A program made the position numbers and the translations under genes. Positions 18,504 to 26,282 of a stretch of DNA of 64,000 bases are shown piece by piece. This stretch comes from Flavobacterium celericrescens (GTDB lineage Bacteria > Bacteroidota > Bacteroidia > Flavobacteriales > Flavobacteriaceae): assembly GCF_011392075.1 (NCBI RefSeq), contig NZ_JAAJBV010000001.1:62001-126000 (forward strand), written 5' to 3'. Under the pieces are notes generated by a model. That model saw only the letters and a program-made list of their open reading frames with translations. It searched no databases and was not told the DNA's origin. Numbering within the stretch: the first letter of the stretch is position 1; each line of letters opens with the position of its first letter.

Positions 18504-18593
18504 TTTAGAATTCAGAAATTAGAATTTAGAAAAAGAAAAAGTCAGAAATTATAAAACTTCTGACTTCTAAATTCAAAATTCTAAATTTTAGAA
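18504..18593. repeat. Inverted pair of heptamer micro-arrays
   Basis: Left array (18504-18531): TTTAGAA, TTCAGAA, ATTAGAA, TTTAGAA. Right array (18558-18585): TTCTGAC, TTCTAAA, TTCAAAA, TTCTAAA, the same unit reversed. A perfect 7-bp hairpin GTCAGAA / TTCTGAC (18541-18547, 18558-18564) lies at the centre. It sits between the DUF3127 stop and the aat start (both minus) and may act as a terminator. Confidence 0.8.
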
Positions 18594-18965
18594 AGGTAAA
18601 TCGTCGTGTTCTTCTTCTTTGAAGTTTGTCGCAGGTTCAAAAGCTTCTGAAGCAGGCATTGGTGGCATTTGAGGTGCACTTGGTGCTTCTGCTTGTACTT
18701 TTTCAATTCTCCAACCTTGGATAGAGTTAAAAAACTTGGTTTCTCCTTGTGGATTAACCCATTCTCTTCCTCTCAAATTGATAGAAACTTTTACTTGTTC
18801 ACCAACATTATAATTGTTTAACAAATCGGTTTTGTCTTGTGCAAACTCAATCAAAATGTGTTGAGGATATTGCTCTTCTGTAGTTACTACAAGCTCTCTT
18901 TTTTTGAAAGAAGCACTAACTTGTTGTACAGGATTAATTAATCTTACTCTTCCTAAAACTTCCAT
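18588..18965 (-). CDS. DUF3127 OB-fold-like protein with an SSB-type C-terminal tail
   Basis: 125 residues from the ATG at 18965; a longer frame would run into the upstream gene. MEVLGRVRLINP, then an alternating beta pattern (FKKRELVVTTEEQYPQ, VSINLRGREWVNPQG) as in DUF3127, a Bacteroidota family resembling single-strand-binding OB folds. A Pro/Ala/Met-rich linker leads to the end EEEHDDLPF. DDLPF is the same kind of acidic-hydrophobic tip that SSB uses to recruit repair enzymes. Eleven bases after the flavin-reductase-like gene, so co-transcribed. Confidence 0.85.
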   Translation of the reverse strand: MEVLGRVRLINPVQQVSASFKKRELVVTTEEQYPQHILIEFAQDKTDLLNNYNVGEQVKVSINLRGREWVNPQGETKFFNSIQGWRIEKVQAEAPSAPQMPPMPASEAFEPATNFKEEEHDDLPF

Positions 18966-18976
18966 AATACTTAAAT

Positions 18977-19852
18977 TTATTTTTTTGCTAATAATAATTT
19001 CCAAGCGTCAATAGCTCTTCCATTATCTACATATTCTTTTGCTTTTTGAAATTTTGTATCCATATCATCCGCACTTAAAACCGCTTTGACTTCAAAATTT
19101 TCTTTTACAAATATAGCAATTTCTTCTTCGGTTGGAATATTTTCTATGTTACCTAATTTCCCTAAATCATTTCCATCAAAATATGAACTTTCCTTAATGA
19201 AATCAGGAATCATATCCACTCCTATTCCTAAAGTCGTCAATGGTTTTTCAACTTCAAACATACCTAGATTGGAACGACTGTACCAATTGCCTCCCATTCG
19301 GGCAACCAAATCAATTTTGTATTGGTCAATCATTCCGTTTGCATCTAAAATAGCTTCGTTGATATGAATTTTTACTACTTCACAAATTACCAAATTTCCT
19401 GCTCCGCCTTGGTCACCTAATGCAATTACATCATTAATCTTACACTCAAATTGCACCGGACTTTCAGCTACACGAAATGGTTTTACTTTATCTGATTTTA
19501 GCATTGTAAATCCAGCCTTTTCAAACTCATTTACACCATTTGGATATTCTGTACTTGATAACGACATTTGTTGCACAATGTCATAATTCACTACATTAAT
19601 CACTACTTCTTTTGTGTTTTGAGCATTAATTAATGTGTGCTTTGTAGTATTATCACGCACACGTCTTGCTGGTGAAAAAATCAAAATCGGTGGATTTGAA
19701 CTGAATACATTAAAGAAACTAAAAGGCGATAAATTTGGATTTCCATTACTATCCATAGTACTGGCAAAAGCGATGGGTCTTGGCGCAACTGCACTTTGTA
19801 AATATCCTTGTAATTTTGCTGGTGCTATTTCTTTTGGATCGATGCTTAACAT
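18977..19852 (-). CDS. Flavin reductase-like FMN-binding protein
   Basis: 291 residues from the ATG at 19852, which fits family starts (MLSIDPKEIAP) better than the in-frame codon further upstream. YLQSAVAPRPIAFASTMD and NLSPFSFFNVFSSNPPILIF are typical of the flavin-reductase-like domain that binds FMN in a split beta barrel. The last ~80 residues form a helical C-terminal extension. Probably a cytosolic NAD(P)H:flavin oxidoreductase; the partner is unknown. First gene of a pair with DUF3127. Confidence 0.85.
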   Translation of the reverse strand: MLSIDPKEIAPAKLQGYLQSAVAPRPIAFASTMDSNGNPNLSPFSFFNVFSSNPPILIFSPARRVRDNTTKHTLINAQNTKEVVINVVNYDIVQQMSLSSTEYPNGVNEFEKAGFTMLKSDKVKPFRVAESPVQFECKINDVIALGDQGGAGNLVICEVVKIHINEAILDANGMIDQYKIDLVARMGGNWYSRSNLGMFEVEKPLTTLGIGVDMIPDFIKESSYFDGNDLGKLGNIENIPTEEEIAIFVKENFEVKAVLSADDMDTKFQKAKEYVDNGRAIDAWKLLLAKK

Positions 19853-19869
19853 ACTGAAACTATTTTTTA

Positions 19870-19897
19870 CAAAGATAACAAACAATTACAAGTTCAA
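19870..19897 (-). promoter_or_regulatory. Promoter for the flavin-reductase/DUF3127 pair
   Basis: On the minus strand the -7 is TATCTTTG (19870-19877), an exact TAnnTTTG, with a TTG 17 bases upstream (19895-19897). The TTG falls inside the CAAnnn hexamer array. Confidence 0.65.
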
Positions 19898-19919
19898 TTA
19901 CAAGAACAAGTATCAAATT
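19883..19919. repeat. Hexamer micro-array CAAnnn
   Basis: Units CAATTA, CAAGTT, CAATTA, CAAGAA, CAAGTAT and CAAATT follow one another with CAA fixed every six bases (one unit of seven). It lies in the divergent promoter region between the flavin reductase and the histidine kinase. Confidence 0.75.
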
Positions 19920-19958
19920 TAAAATGGTTTTTAGTATTTTTACATCAAATCTTGATAC

Positions 19959-21116
19959 ATGCAGTTTTCAGAAAGGCGAAATATTACCCGTTGGTTTATC
20001 ATTATTGCTTCCTTTTTCATTGTAATCTTAATACTTTGGAATACCTATAACTTTTTCCAGATTTTTAAAACCGAAGAGCGAGCTAAAATGGAATTTTGGG
20101 CTACAGCTCAAAAAACACTAGCCAACGCAAACGAGAATACGGACATTGAATTGCCATTTCAAATAATCAGCAACAACACTTCTATACCGATGATTGTTAC
20201 TGATAGTAATGAAAAAATCATCAGTCACAATAACATTGCAGAAACAATCACAAAAGATAGTATTGCTTTAAAAAACTATTTTAATTCAATAAAAAACGAC
20301 AATCAACCTATAAAAATGGAGCTTTCCAACAAGAACTATCAATTAGTTTATTATGGAAATTCACCTTTATTAAACAAGTTGAAATATTATCCTGTTGCAT
20401 TATTATTGATTATTATTTTGTTTGGTGCTGTGGTTTATAATTTTTATAAAGCCACCAAAATGGCTACACAAAATAAACTTTGGGCTGGAATGGCAAAGGA
20501 AACAGCACATCAGATTGGCACACCTTTATCTTCATTAATTGGTTGGTTAGAAATTTTAAAATTAGAAAATATTGAAGAAAGTACTGTTACCGAAATCGAA
20601 AAAGACATCAACAGATTACAAACCATAACCGATCGTTTTTCAAAAATTGGAAGCGAACCAGCATTAGAAAATCGAAACATTATTGAAGACACGAAACATA
20701 CGGTCGATTACTTACAATCTAGGGTTTCAAAGCAAGTTGTTTTTAGCTTTTCGGCACCTGATCATCCTATTCTTGTAGCAATAAACCCTGCGCTACATAG
20801 CTGGACTATTGAAAATTTGGTCAAAAATGCTATTGACGCTATGAAAGGCAAGGGACATTTAGATATCAATATTGCGGAGTTAGAAAATGTAGTTAAAATT
20901 AAAATTACCGATACCGGCAAAGGAATTCCGAAGAATCAATTTAGTAAAGTTTTTGAGCCTGGATTTACCACTAAAAAACGAGGTTGGGGATTAGGACTAT
21001 CGTTAACAAAACGAATTGTTCAAGAGTATCACAAAGGAAGGATAAAAGTAGCTCATTCTGAAATAGGCAAAGGAACTACCATGCAAATGAGTTTTAAGAA
21101 AGTCAAAATTATTTAA
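19959..21116 (+). CDS. Membrane sensor histidine kinase
   Basis: 385 residues. Two membrane segments (about 12-31 and 144-163) flank a ~110-residue extracytoplasmic sensor region. The dimerisation/phosphoacceptor helix reads AKETAHQIGTPLSSLIGWLE with His in HQIGTP. The ATPase domain has all boxes: ENLVKNAIDAM (N), DTGKGIP (G1), FEPGFTTK (F) and GWGLGLSLTKRI (G2). No response regulator lies beside it, so it is an orphan kinase in this window. Overlaps the convergent transglutaminase gene by 8 bases. Confidence 0.93.
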   Translation: MQFSERRNITRWFIIIASFFIVILILWNTYNFFQIFKTEERAKMEFWATAQKTLANANENTDIELPFQIISNNTSIPMIVTDSNEKIISHNNIAETITKDSIALKNYFNSIKNDNQPIKMELSNKNYQLVYYGNSPLLNKLKYYPVALLLIIILFGAVVYNFYKATKMATQNKLWAGMAKETAHQIGTPLSSLIGWLEILKLENIEESTVTEIEKDINRLQTITDRFSKIGSEPALENRNIIEDTKHTVDYLQSRVSKQVVFSFSAPDHPILVAINPALHSWTIENLVKNAIDAMKGKGHLDINIAELENVVKIKITDTGKGIPKNQFSKVFEPGFTTKKRGWGLGLSLTKRIVQEYHKGRIKVAHSEIGKGTTMQMSFKKVKII

Positions 21117-22278
21117 TTGGAAGTCCAAACCAAGTAACGGTTCTAAACATTTTTTTTCTTTCTTTTTTGCTTTTTGATATATATTCTTTTACAAAATTAT
21201 ATTGCTCTTGTGCTTGTTTAACTGTTTCGGAAATTGAACCTCTTAATGAATTATAAGTTGATGCGTTTTCTTTCCCTATGCTTCCTAAAACAAAAAACTC
21301 TTTCTGAACATTTTCTAAACGTTCTTTTGGAGTTTGAATCATTTCTAAAAGAATTGTGTCTGAATACAATGGTGTAAATTCTTTATTTCTGTAAATTATA
21401 AAATCGTTCAATAACACAATGGCTACGTTGTATTCTTCAACAATTTCATTGAATTTTTCAACGTTATTATTCATTCTTGAAACATTAAATACACTTTTCA
21501 TGTAATTATATTGTTCCAAAATTAAATCGTTTAAAATCTCATTTTCTTGAATTCTTTCTGAACTTTCAAATGCTTTATCAACTTCTGATAATTTTAAGTA
21601 GTTGTCAATTTCTAGCTGATAATCAAAATTTATTTTGGGTTTTCCATCAAAAGATTTTCCGTTATAAAATTCGCGATTAGTAATAGGCTCTTTTGTGAAT
21701 TGCCACAAATAATCAAAAGGCATGTGCGATAAAATTGCTATTGAAGGTAACATTTTAAAATGCTTAGAAACTATATTTCGGACAAACTTTTCGTTTTTTA
21801 CATAACCTGAATCCCAAGTTGGATCAAACACATACCAATTTTTATCTTGCATCTTAATAGCACACCAAGCATGTGATAATTTACCAATCTGATTATTTTG
21901 CTTTGTATAACCTGTTACTATTTGGCATTGATAACCTAATTTATCTATTATAGCTTTAAAAAATTTAGCATAATGAATACAAACCCCTTTCTTTGTTGAA
22001 ATGGTTTTTGTAACGAAATCTTCATCGCTACTAAATAATTCTGTAGAAAAATTGTGAGTAACGTCATAAGAAACAGTTGAAATCACATAAAAATAAGCTG
22101 CTTTTATTTGCAGTTCTTCGCCTTTAAAATTTGCTTGAATATAACTTGCAATTTCCTGCGCTGAATTTGTTTGCAGTTCAGGTATTAGGCGCATTTGCTT
22201 TTCAACGGATGCGTAAATACTTTTAACTTGTGAAAAAAGAATGGTTTGAAAAAATAAAAGACTAATTATGTATTTCAT
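21109..22278 (-). CDS. Secreted transglutaminase-like protein
   Basis: 389 residues from the ATG at 22278, which places a clear signal peptide (MKYIISLLFFQTILFSQ) at the N-terminus. A transglutaminase-like papain fold is shown by the catalytic triad: Cys in KKGVCIHYAKFF, His in KLSHAWCAIK and Asp in WYVFDPTWDSGY. The C-terminal half is helical and not recognised. Probably a periplasmic cysteine protease or amidase. Confidence 0.85.
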   Translation of the reverse strand: MKYIISLLFFQTILFSQVKSIYASVEKQMRLIPELQTNSAQEIASYIQANFKGEELQIKAAYFYVISTVSYDVTHNFSTELFSSDEDFVTKTISTKKGVCIHYAKFFKAIIDKLGYQCQIVTGYTKQNNQIGKLSHAWCAIKMQDKNWYVFDPTWDSGYVKNEKFVRNIVSKHFKMLPSIAILSHMPFDYLWQFTKEPITNREFYNGKSFDGKPKINFDYQLEIDNYLKLSEVDKAFESSERIQENEILNDLILEQYNYMKSVFNVSRMNNNVEKFNEIVEEYNVAIVLLNDFIIYRNKEFTPLYSDTILLEMIQTPKERLENVQKEFFVLGSIGKENASTYNSLRGSISETVKQAQEQYNFVKEYISKSKKERKKMFRTVTWFGLPIK

Positions 22279-22293
22279 GGCTATGTTTAAACA

Positions 22294-22318
22294 AAAAAAC
22301 ACCGAAAAGGTGCTTTTT
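22294..22318 (-). terminator. Terminator after the greA-HIT operon
   Basis: On the minus strand, GCACC-TTTTC-GGTGT followed by TTTTTT. Placed directly after the HIT stop codon and before the transglutaminase gene. Confidence 0.75.
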
Positions 22319-22319
22319 A

Positions 22320-22709
22320 TTATAAATTAGAAGCAATTTGCTTCGCTAATTCTTGAAACTCTTCAGCTGATAAACTTGTTTTTCGTTGAAAACGCATATC
22401 ATCCATATCTTGAAGCGGAATTAAATGTACATGAACATGAGGCACTTCTAATCCTACAACTGCCATACCAATACGTTTGCACTCAACCGATTTTTCAACT
22501 GCTTTTGCAATTTTTCTTGAAAACCTCATCAATCCTAAATAATGCTCTTCTTCCATATCAAAGATTTTATTAATCTCTTGTTTTGGAATACAAAGTGTAT
22601 GTCCTTTTGCATTTGGATTTACATCTAAAAAAGCTAAATAATTATCATCTTCAGCTATTTTATAACATGGAATTTCTCCATTCACTATTTTAGTAAAAAT
22701 ACTAGACAT
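22320..22709 (-). CDS. HIT-family nucleotide hydrolase
   Basis: 129 residues with the HIT motif HVHVHLIP (H-x-H-x-H) near the C-terminus and the N-terminal FTKIVNGEIPCYKIAEDD. It is an Hint-like purine nucleoside phosphoramidase or dinucleotide hydrolase. Starts 3 bases after greA, so it is in the same operon. Confidence 0.93.
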   Translation of the reverse strand: MSSIFTKIVNGEIPCYKIAEDDNYLAFLDVNPNAKGHTLCIPKQEINKIFDMEEEHYLGLMRFSRKIAKAVEKSVECKRIGMAVVGLEVPHVHVHLIPLQDMDDMRFQRKTSLSAEEFQELAKQIASNL

Positions 22710-22712
22710 AAT

Positions 22713-23189
22713 TTAGTCTCTTGTAATTTCTAATACTTCAAATTTTAACACACCGTTTGGCACATTAATTTCGGCAATTTCTCCAACAGATTTACCAAGT
22801 AAACCTTTTCCGATAGGAGACGTTACTGAAATTTTACCAGTTTTTAAATCTGCTTCACTTTCTGCAACCAAAGTATAAGTCATTTCCATACCATTGGTTT
22901 GGTTTTTAATTTTCACTTTAGACAAAACCAAAGCTTTCGATAAATCTAATTGTGATTCATCAATTAAACGTGCATTAGAAACAATTTCTTCCATTTTAGA
23001 AATTCTCATTTCAAGTAAACCTTGTGCTTCTTTTGCTGCATCATATTCAGCATTTTCAGACAAATCACCTTTGTCTCTTGCATCTGCAATGGCTTGTGAT
23101 GCTTTTGGACGTTCTATACTTTTAAGTTGTTCTAATTCTTCTCTTAATTTTTTTAATCCTTCAGCGGTGTAATAAGATACTGTACTCAT
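22713..23189 (-). CDS. greA: Transcription elongation factor GreA
   Basis: 158 residues, the normal length. N-terminal coiled coil (GLKKLREELEQLKSIERPK, ARDKGDLSENAEYDAAKE) carries the acidic tip that triggers RNA cleavage in stalled polymerase. The C-terminal FKBP-like domain has SPIGKGLLGKSVGE. The leader holds a -7 element and a strong hairpin (23216-23251). Confidence 0.96.
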   Translation of the reverse strand: MSTVSYYTAEGLKKLREELEQLKSIERPKASQAIADARDKGDLSENAEYDAAKEAQGLLEMRISKMEEIVSNARLIDESQLDLSKALVLSKVKIKNQTNGMEMTYTLVAESEADLKTGKISVTSPIGKGLLGKSVGEIAEINVPNGVLKFEVLEITRD

Positions 23190-23215
23190 AACTTCATCGT
23201 TTATATAAATAGAAA

Positions 23216-23251
23216 AAATCCCACCTGATGGGATTCCTTTTCACAAAGATA
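23216..23251 (-). promoter_or_regulatory. greA -7 element and leader hairpin
   Basis: On the minus strand TATCTTTG (23244-23251) matches TAnnTTTG. Just downstream is AATCCCA-TCAGG-TGGGATT followed by TTTTTCT, a terminator-like stem at the very start of the predicted transcript. No good -33 was found. Confidence 0.55.
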
Positions 23252-23344
23252 GTAATTTATTTTTAATATTAATTTATGACATTGTTTAATGTATGTCAAA
23301 AGTAATTAATTAAATTTGTTTTACAATTGATATCTAATAATTCT

Positions 23345-23767
23345 ATGAAAAAATATATTTTACTGGTTTTAGTCGCCGTTTTTTTTAGTTGTGATAAGGA
23401 GAATTTCAACAACAAAAACCCTTATTTGCCAAATTATGCTTTTACATATAACATTAACATGAACTTGCCGCAATACAACAGTTTAAAATTTCCAAGTAAT
23501 GCTGTTTATATTAATGCTGGAAATACAGGGGTGAGAGGTGTTTTTGTTTTTAATACAGGTAGTGGCTATGTTGCTTTTGATGCCGCTTGCCCTAATCAAG
23601 CCTTAAGCAGTTGTTCTACCATGACTTTGAATGGAATTAATGCTATTTGTCCTTGTGATGATGTTTCTTATAGTTTGTTTTCTGGTCAAGCATCAGGCAT
23701 GGAATATCCTATGAAGCAATATAGAGTAGAACAGTTAGACGATTTTAATTTACGTGTTTACAATTAA
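23345..23767 (+). CDS. Lipoprotein with a degenerate Rieske-like domain
   Basis: 140 residues from the ATG at 23345. Lipoprotein signal peptide with FFSC (Cys16). The remainder resembles a Rieske fold: VAFDAACPNQALSSC and INAICPCDDVSYSLFSGQ, ending in YPMKQYRV. In a Rieske centre the ligands are C-x-H and C-x2-H. Here the Cys of each pair remains (82, 102), but the histidines are Asn84 and Asp105, so a normal [2Fe-2S] centre cannot form. Function unknown. Ends at a bidirectional terminator. Confidence 0.7.
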   Translation: MKKYILLVLVAVFFSCDKENFNNKNPYLPNYAFTYNINMNLPQYNSLKFPSNAVYINAGNTGVRGVFVFNTGSGYVAFDAACPNQALSSCSTMTLNGINAICPCDDVSYSLFSGQASGMEYPMKQYRVEQLDDFNLRVYN

Positions 23768-23803
23768 AAAAAAGCCTGAAAGCATAACTTTCAGGCTTTT
23801 TTT
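23767..23803. terminator. Bidirectional terminator
   Basis: Stem GCCTGAAAG / CTTTCAGGC with loop CATAA, eight A before and seven T after. It serves the lipoprotein (+) and the convergent TonB-dependent receptor (-). Confidence 0.92.
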
Positions 23804-23815
23804 ATTGTTTATTTT

Positions 23816-26002
23816 CTAAAAATTTAAGCTAGCTCCTACAAGAAAATTAATTCCTGCTTGTGGATAATATCCTGTTCCTTCTATTGTGGTTGGTGTTGGT
23901 CCAGACCAAGTATCATCATAGGTATAGAAATAACCATTTGATTCATACTCTAAATCGAAAATATTATTCACTAATCCTGAAAAAACAATTGACTTGATTG
24001 TTTTATTAAGTTTCCATTCATAGTTTATATTCAAATCGCTAACAAAATAAGCATCTAATTTTGATTTTTCTGAATCGATATTTCCCATGTATTGCTCGCT
24101 TACAAATTTGGATAAAACCGAAATCTGAAAATTGTTAATTGGTATGAAAGTCAGACGATTTCCTAGAATTAAATTTGGAGAAAAAGCAATATCTGTATCA
24201 CCTAAGTTTTGCAAAATTCCATCTCGTTGAAAGTAGAAATCTTGATTTTTATTTTGACTAACCGTTACATTTGGATTCAAAATTAATTGCTTTGTAATGA
24301 CAATAGAAGATTCAACTTCCAATCCTACTCTATAACTTTTTCCACTATTGGTAAAAACTGGCGAGCCTACATCGTTCAAAGCTCCTGTTAAAACCAATTG
24401 GTCTTTGTAGTTCATATAAAATGCATTTGCATTCACTTTTAATTTCTTAGAATTATATTTCCAGCCTAATTCATAATCCAACAAACGTTCAGGTTTTACG
24501 CTTCCGTTTTCATAATCATCACGTCTTGGCTCTTTGTTTGCTATTCCAAAATAACCATAAAATGAATTTTTATTATTCAATTGATAGCTTAAACCCGCTT
24601 TTGGATTAAAGAATCGAAATGTATCATTTACATCAGAAAACTTAACACTTGTTGCTTCATAAAACACCATTCGGTATTGTAAATCTGTAAATAAATTCAG
24701 CTTGTTTATAATATTGTATGATGCTTTGGTATAGAAATTTATATCGTCTTTATTTCCAAAATTATCATAATATGTATTTGCATTTGGCACGTAATATTGC
24801 GTCCAAATTACTTCTCCAAAATGTTTTCCTAAATAACGATTTGCTGCTCCACCAAATAAAAAATCTGTTTTCAAAGTTTTATAATTTAATGAAAAAGTAG
24901 TTCCAAAAAAATCATTGTCTAACCAACGTTTTCTAACTAAATCTGAAATTGAATTTCCTCCAAAATCGGGTAAATCATAATCGGCTAATGTTTCATCTTC
25001 TTTATATTGCTCAAAATATCCTTTCCCAATGGTGTAATGCAATGCCGCATTTGAAATCCAGTTTTCCGACCATTTTTCTGTCCAATGCAACTGAAAATGA
25101 TTTTGCCAATAATTATCGGTTTCATTATCATAGAATTGTACATTCCCAAATTCGTCTGTATACATTCCTGCCGGATTGAATGTGCGGTCGTTTTCTAATT
25201 TATCAACATCTTCAATACCATACCATGCTTGATAGGTTTTTTCTTTTCCTCCAAAAGCTAAAAATTTTATTTGTGATTTCTCGGTAATATAATTTGCATT
25301 AAAAAAATAGCCAAACATATTAGATGAAGCTCTATCAATAAATCCTTCGGATACAATATTTGAAATACGTGCGTTCATTTCAAAATGATTATGCAAACCT
25401 GTTCCAAAAGCTAAAGTATGTTTTCGGGTTCCAAAACTTCCTACAGAATTTGAAACCTCAGCATAGGCTTTTTCTTGAAACGATTTAGTTTGCATGTTTA
25501 AACTCGCACCAAAAGCTCCGGCTCCGTTTGTTGAAGTTCCTACTCCACGCTGTAACTGAACACTTTCTAATGAAGAAGCAAAATCGGGTAGATTCACAAA
25601 AAATGTCCCTTGACTTTCACTATCATTAAAAGGAACTCCATTCAAAGTAACGTTGATTCGAGAACCATCTGAACCACGAACCCTCATGTAAGTATACCCT
25701 ACCCCATTTCCAGCATCCGTTGTGGTAACTACTGAAGGCAAATATTGCAATAAAACAGGAATATCTTGACCTAGATTTCTTGGTGAAATTTCTTTTACAG
25801 AAACATTAGAATGTGTAATTGGGTTTTGGCCTTTTGCCCTAACAGAAGAAACCATGACTTCCTTCAATTCGGTTGTTTTTGTAGTGTCTTTTTGAATTTC
25901 TTGAGAAAAAGAAAATAGAAAATAGAAAATAAATGATAGACTTAAATAAGTCTTTGTACTTCGCACTTTGTGCCTTGTACTTTTTTGAGATAAAGTTTTC
26001 AT
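23816..26002 (-). CDS. TonB-dependent receptor under TPP riboswitch control
   Basis: 728 residues from the ATG at 26002. Signal peptide, then a plug domain (LKEVMVSSVRAKGQNP, YTYMRVRGSDGSRINVTLNG, VQLQRGVGTSTNGAGAFG) and a 22-strand barrel ending NFLVGASLNF with the C-terminal Phe. Imports a scarce nutrient across the outer membrane using TonB energy. The TPP riboswitch in its leader makes thiamine or a precursor the likely substrate. Its n-region (KSTRHKVRSTKT) is encoded by a heptamer micro-array. Confidence 0.93.
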   Translation of the reverse strand: MKTLSQKSTRHKVRSTKTYLSLSFIFYFLFSFSQEIQKDTTKTTELKEVMVSSVRAKGQNPITHSNVSVKEISPRNLGQDIPVLLQYLPSVVTTTDAGNGVGYTYMRVRGSDGSRINVTLNGVPFNDSESQGTFFVNLPDFASSLESVQLQRGVGTSTNGAGAFGASLNMQTKSFQEKAYAEVSNSVGSFGTRKHTLAFGTGLHNHFEMNARISNIVSEGFIDRASSNMFGYFFNANYITEKSQIKFLAFGGKEKTYQAWYGIEDVDKLENDRTFNPAGMYTDEFGNVQFYDNETDNYWQNHFQLHWTEKWSENWISNAALHYTIGKGYFEQYKEDETLADYDLPDFGGNSISDLVRKRWLDNDFFGTTFSLNYKTLKTDFLFGGAANRYLGKHFGEVIWTQYYVPNANTYYDNFGNKDDINFYTKASYNIINKLNLFTDLQYRMVFYEATSVKFSDVNDTFRFFNPKAGLSYQLNNKNSFYGYFGIANKEPRRDDYENGSVKPERLLDYELGWKYNSKKLKVNANAFYMNYKDQLVLTGALNDVGSPVFTNSGKSYRVGLEVESSIVITKQLILNPNVTVSQNKNQDFYFQRDGILQNLGDTDIAFSPNLILGNRLTFIPINNFQISVLSKFVSEQYMGNIDSEKSKLDAYFVSDLNINYEWKLNKTIKSIVFSGLVNNIFDLEYESNGYFYTYDDTWSGPTPTTIEGTGYYPQAGINFLVGASLNF
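25954..25981. repeat. Heptamer micro-array inside the receptor signal peptide
   Basis: On the + strand the units are TTGTACT, TCGCACT, TTGTGCC and TTGTACT, exactly every seven bases. They lie within the coding sequence of the receptor and supply a basic n-region. Confidence 0.75.
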
Positions 26003-26094
26003 TCGTAAAATAGTTACGAATAAAAGGGGCAATTACTCTTGGTTAAAAATTAAATTTGATACTCTTTGACACTAATAAACGTGCACTTTTATTA

Positions 26095-26178
26095 CTGTCA
26101 ATTCCCTAAACAGCATTACCTGTTCTAGGTTCTATGGGTATGATCTCAGCTCGATATTTTGAGCACCCCTTTGAGACG
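26095..26178 (-). promoter_or_regulatory. TPP (THI-box) riboswitch
   Basis: On the minus strand, in order: AAAGGGGTGCTC (ending near 26161), GCTGAGAT (CTGAGA at 26144-26149), ATACCCATAGAACCT (GAACCT at 26127-26132), GGTAATGC (AATGC at 26113-26117) and AGGGAA (26102-26107). This is the conserved THI-box order. The ends pair as GTC..AA / TTGAC (P1). The start codon region downstream forms a hairpin (26001-26021), and CCCCTTTT (26022-26029) can pair with AAAGGGG, so translational control is plausible. Confidence 0.9.
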
Positions 26179-26181
26179 TCG

Positions 26182-26211
26182 CAAAGATATTAAATAAAAA
26201 ATCAATTTCAA
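26182..26211 (-). promoter_or_regulatory. Promoter of the riboswitch-receptor transcript
   Basis: Minus-strand TATCTTTG (26182-26189) matches TAnnTTTG, with TTG (26209-26211) 19 bases upstream. Transcription would start at about 26175, just before the riboswitch. The -33 TTG is part of a CAAnnn micro-array. Confidence 0.75.
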
Positions 26212-26278
26212 GTACAAAATCAATTTCAAACATTTTTCTTTACACTGATTATTTTTTGAATTTGAAATTGTTCTTGTC
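26203..26278. repeat. Inverted pair of hexamer micro-arrays
   Basis: Left: CAATTT, CAAGTA, CAAAAT, CAATTT, CAAACA (from 26203), CAA every six bases. Right: TTTGAA, TTTGAA, ATTGTT, CTTGTC (26255-26278), the reverse pattern. It lies between arfB and the riboswitch. Confidence 0.8.
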
Positions 26279-26282
26279 TTTT

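Noticed and set aside
18966-19004. Longer N-terminus for the DUF3127 protein
   Set aside because: It would overlap the upstream flavin-reductase gene and lacks family similarity; the ATG at 18965 fits.
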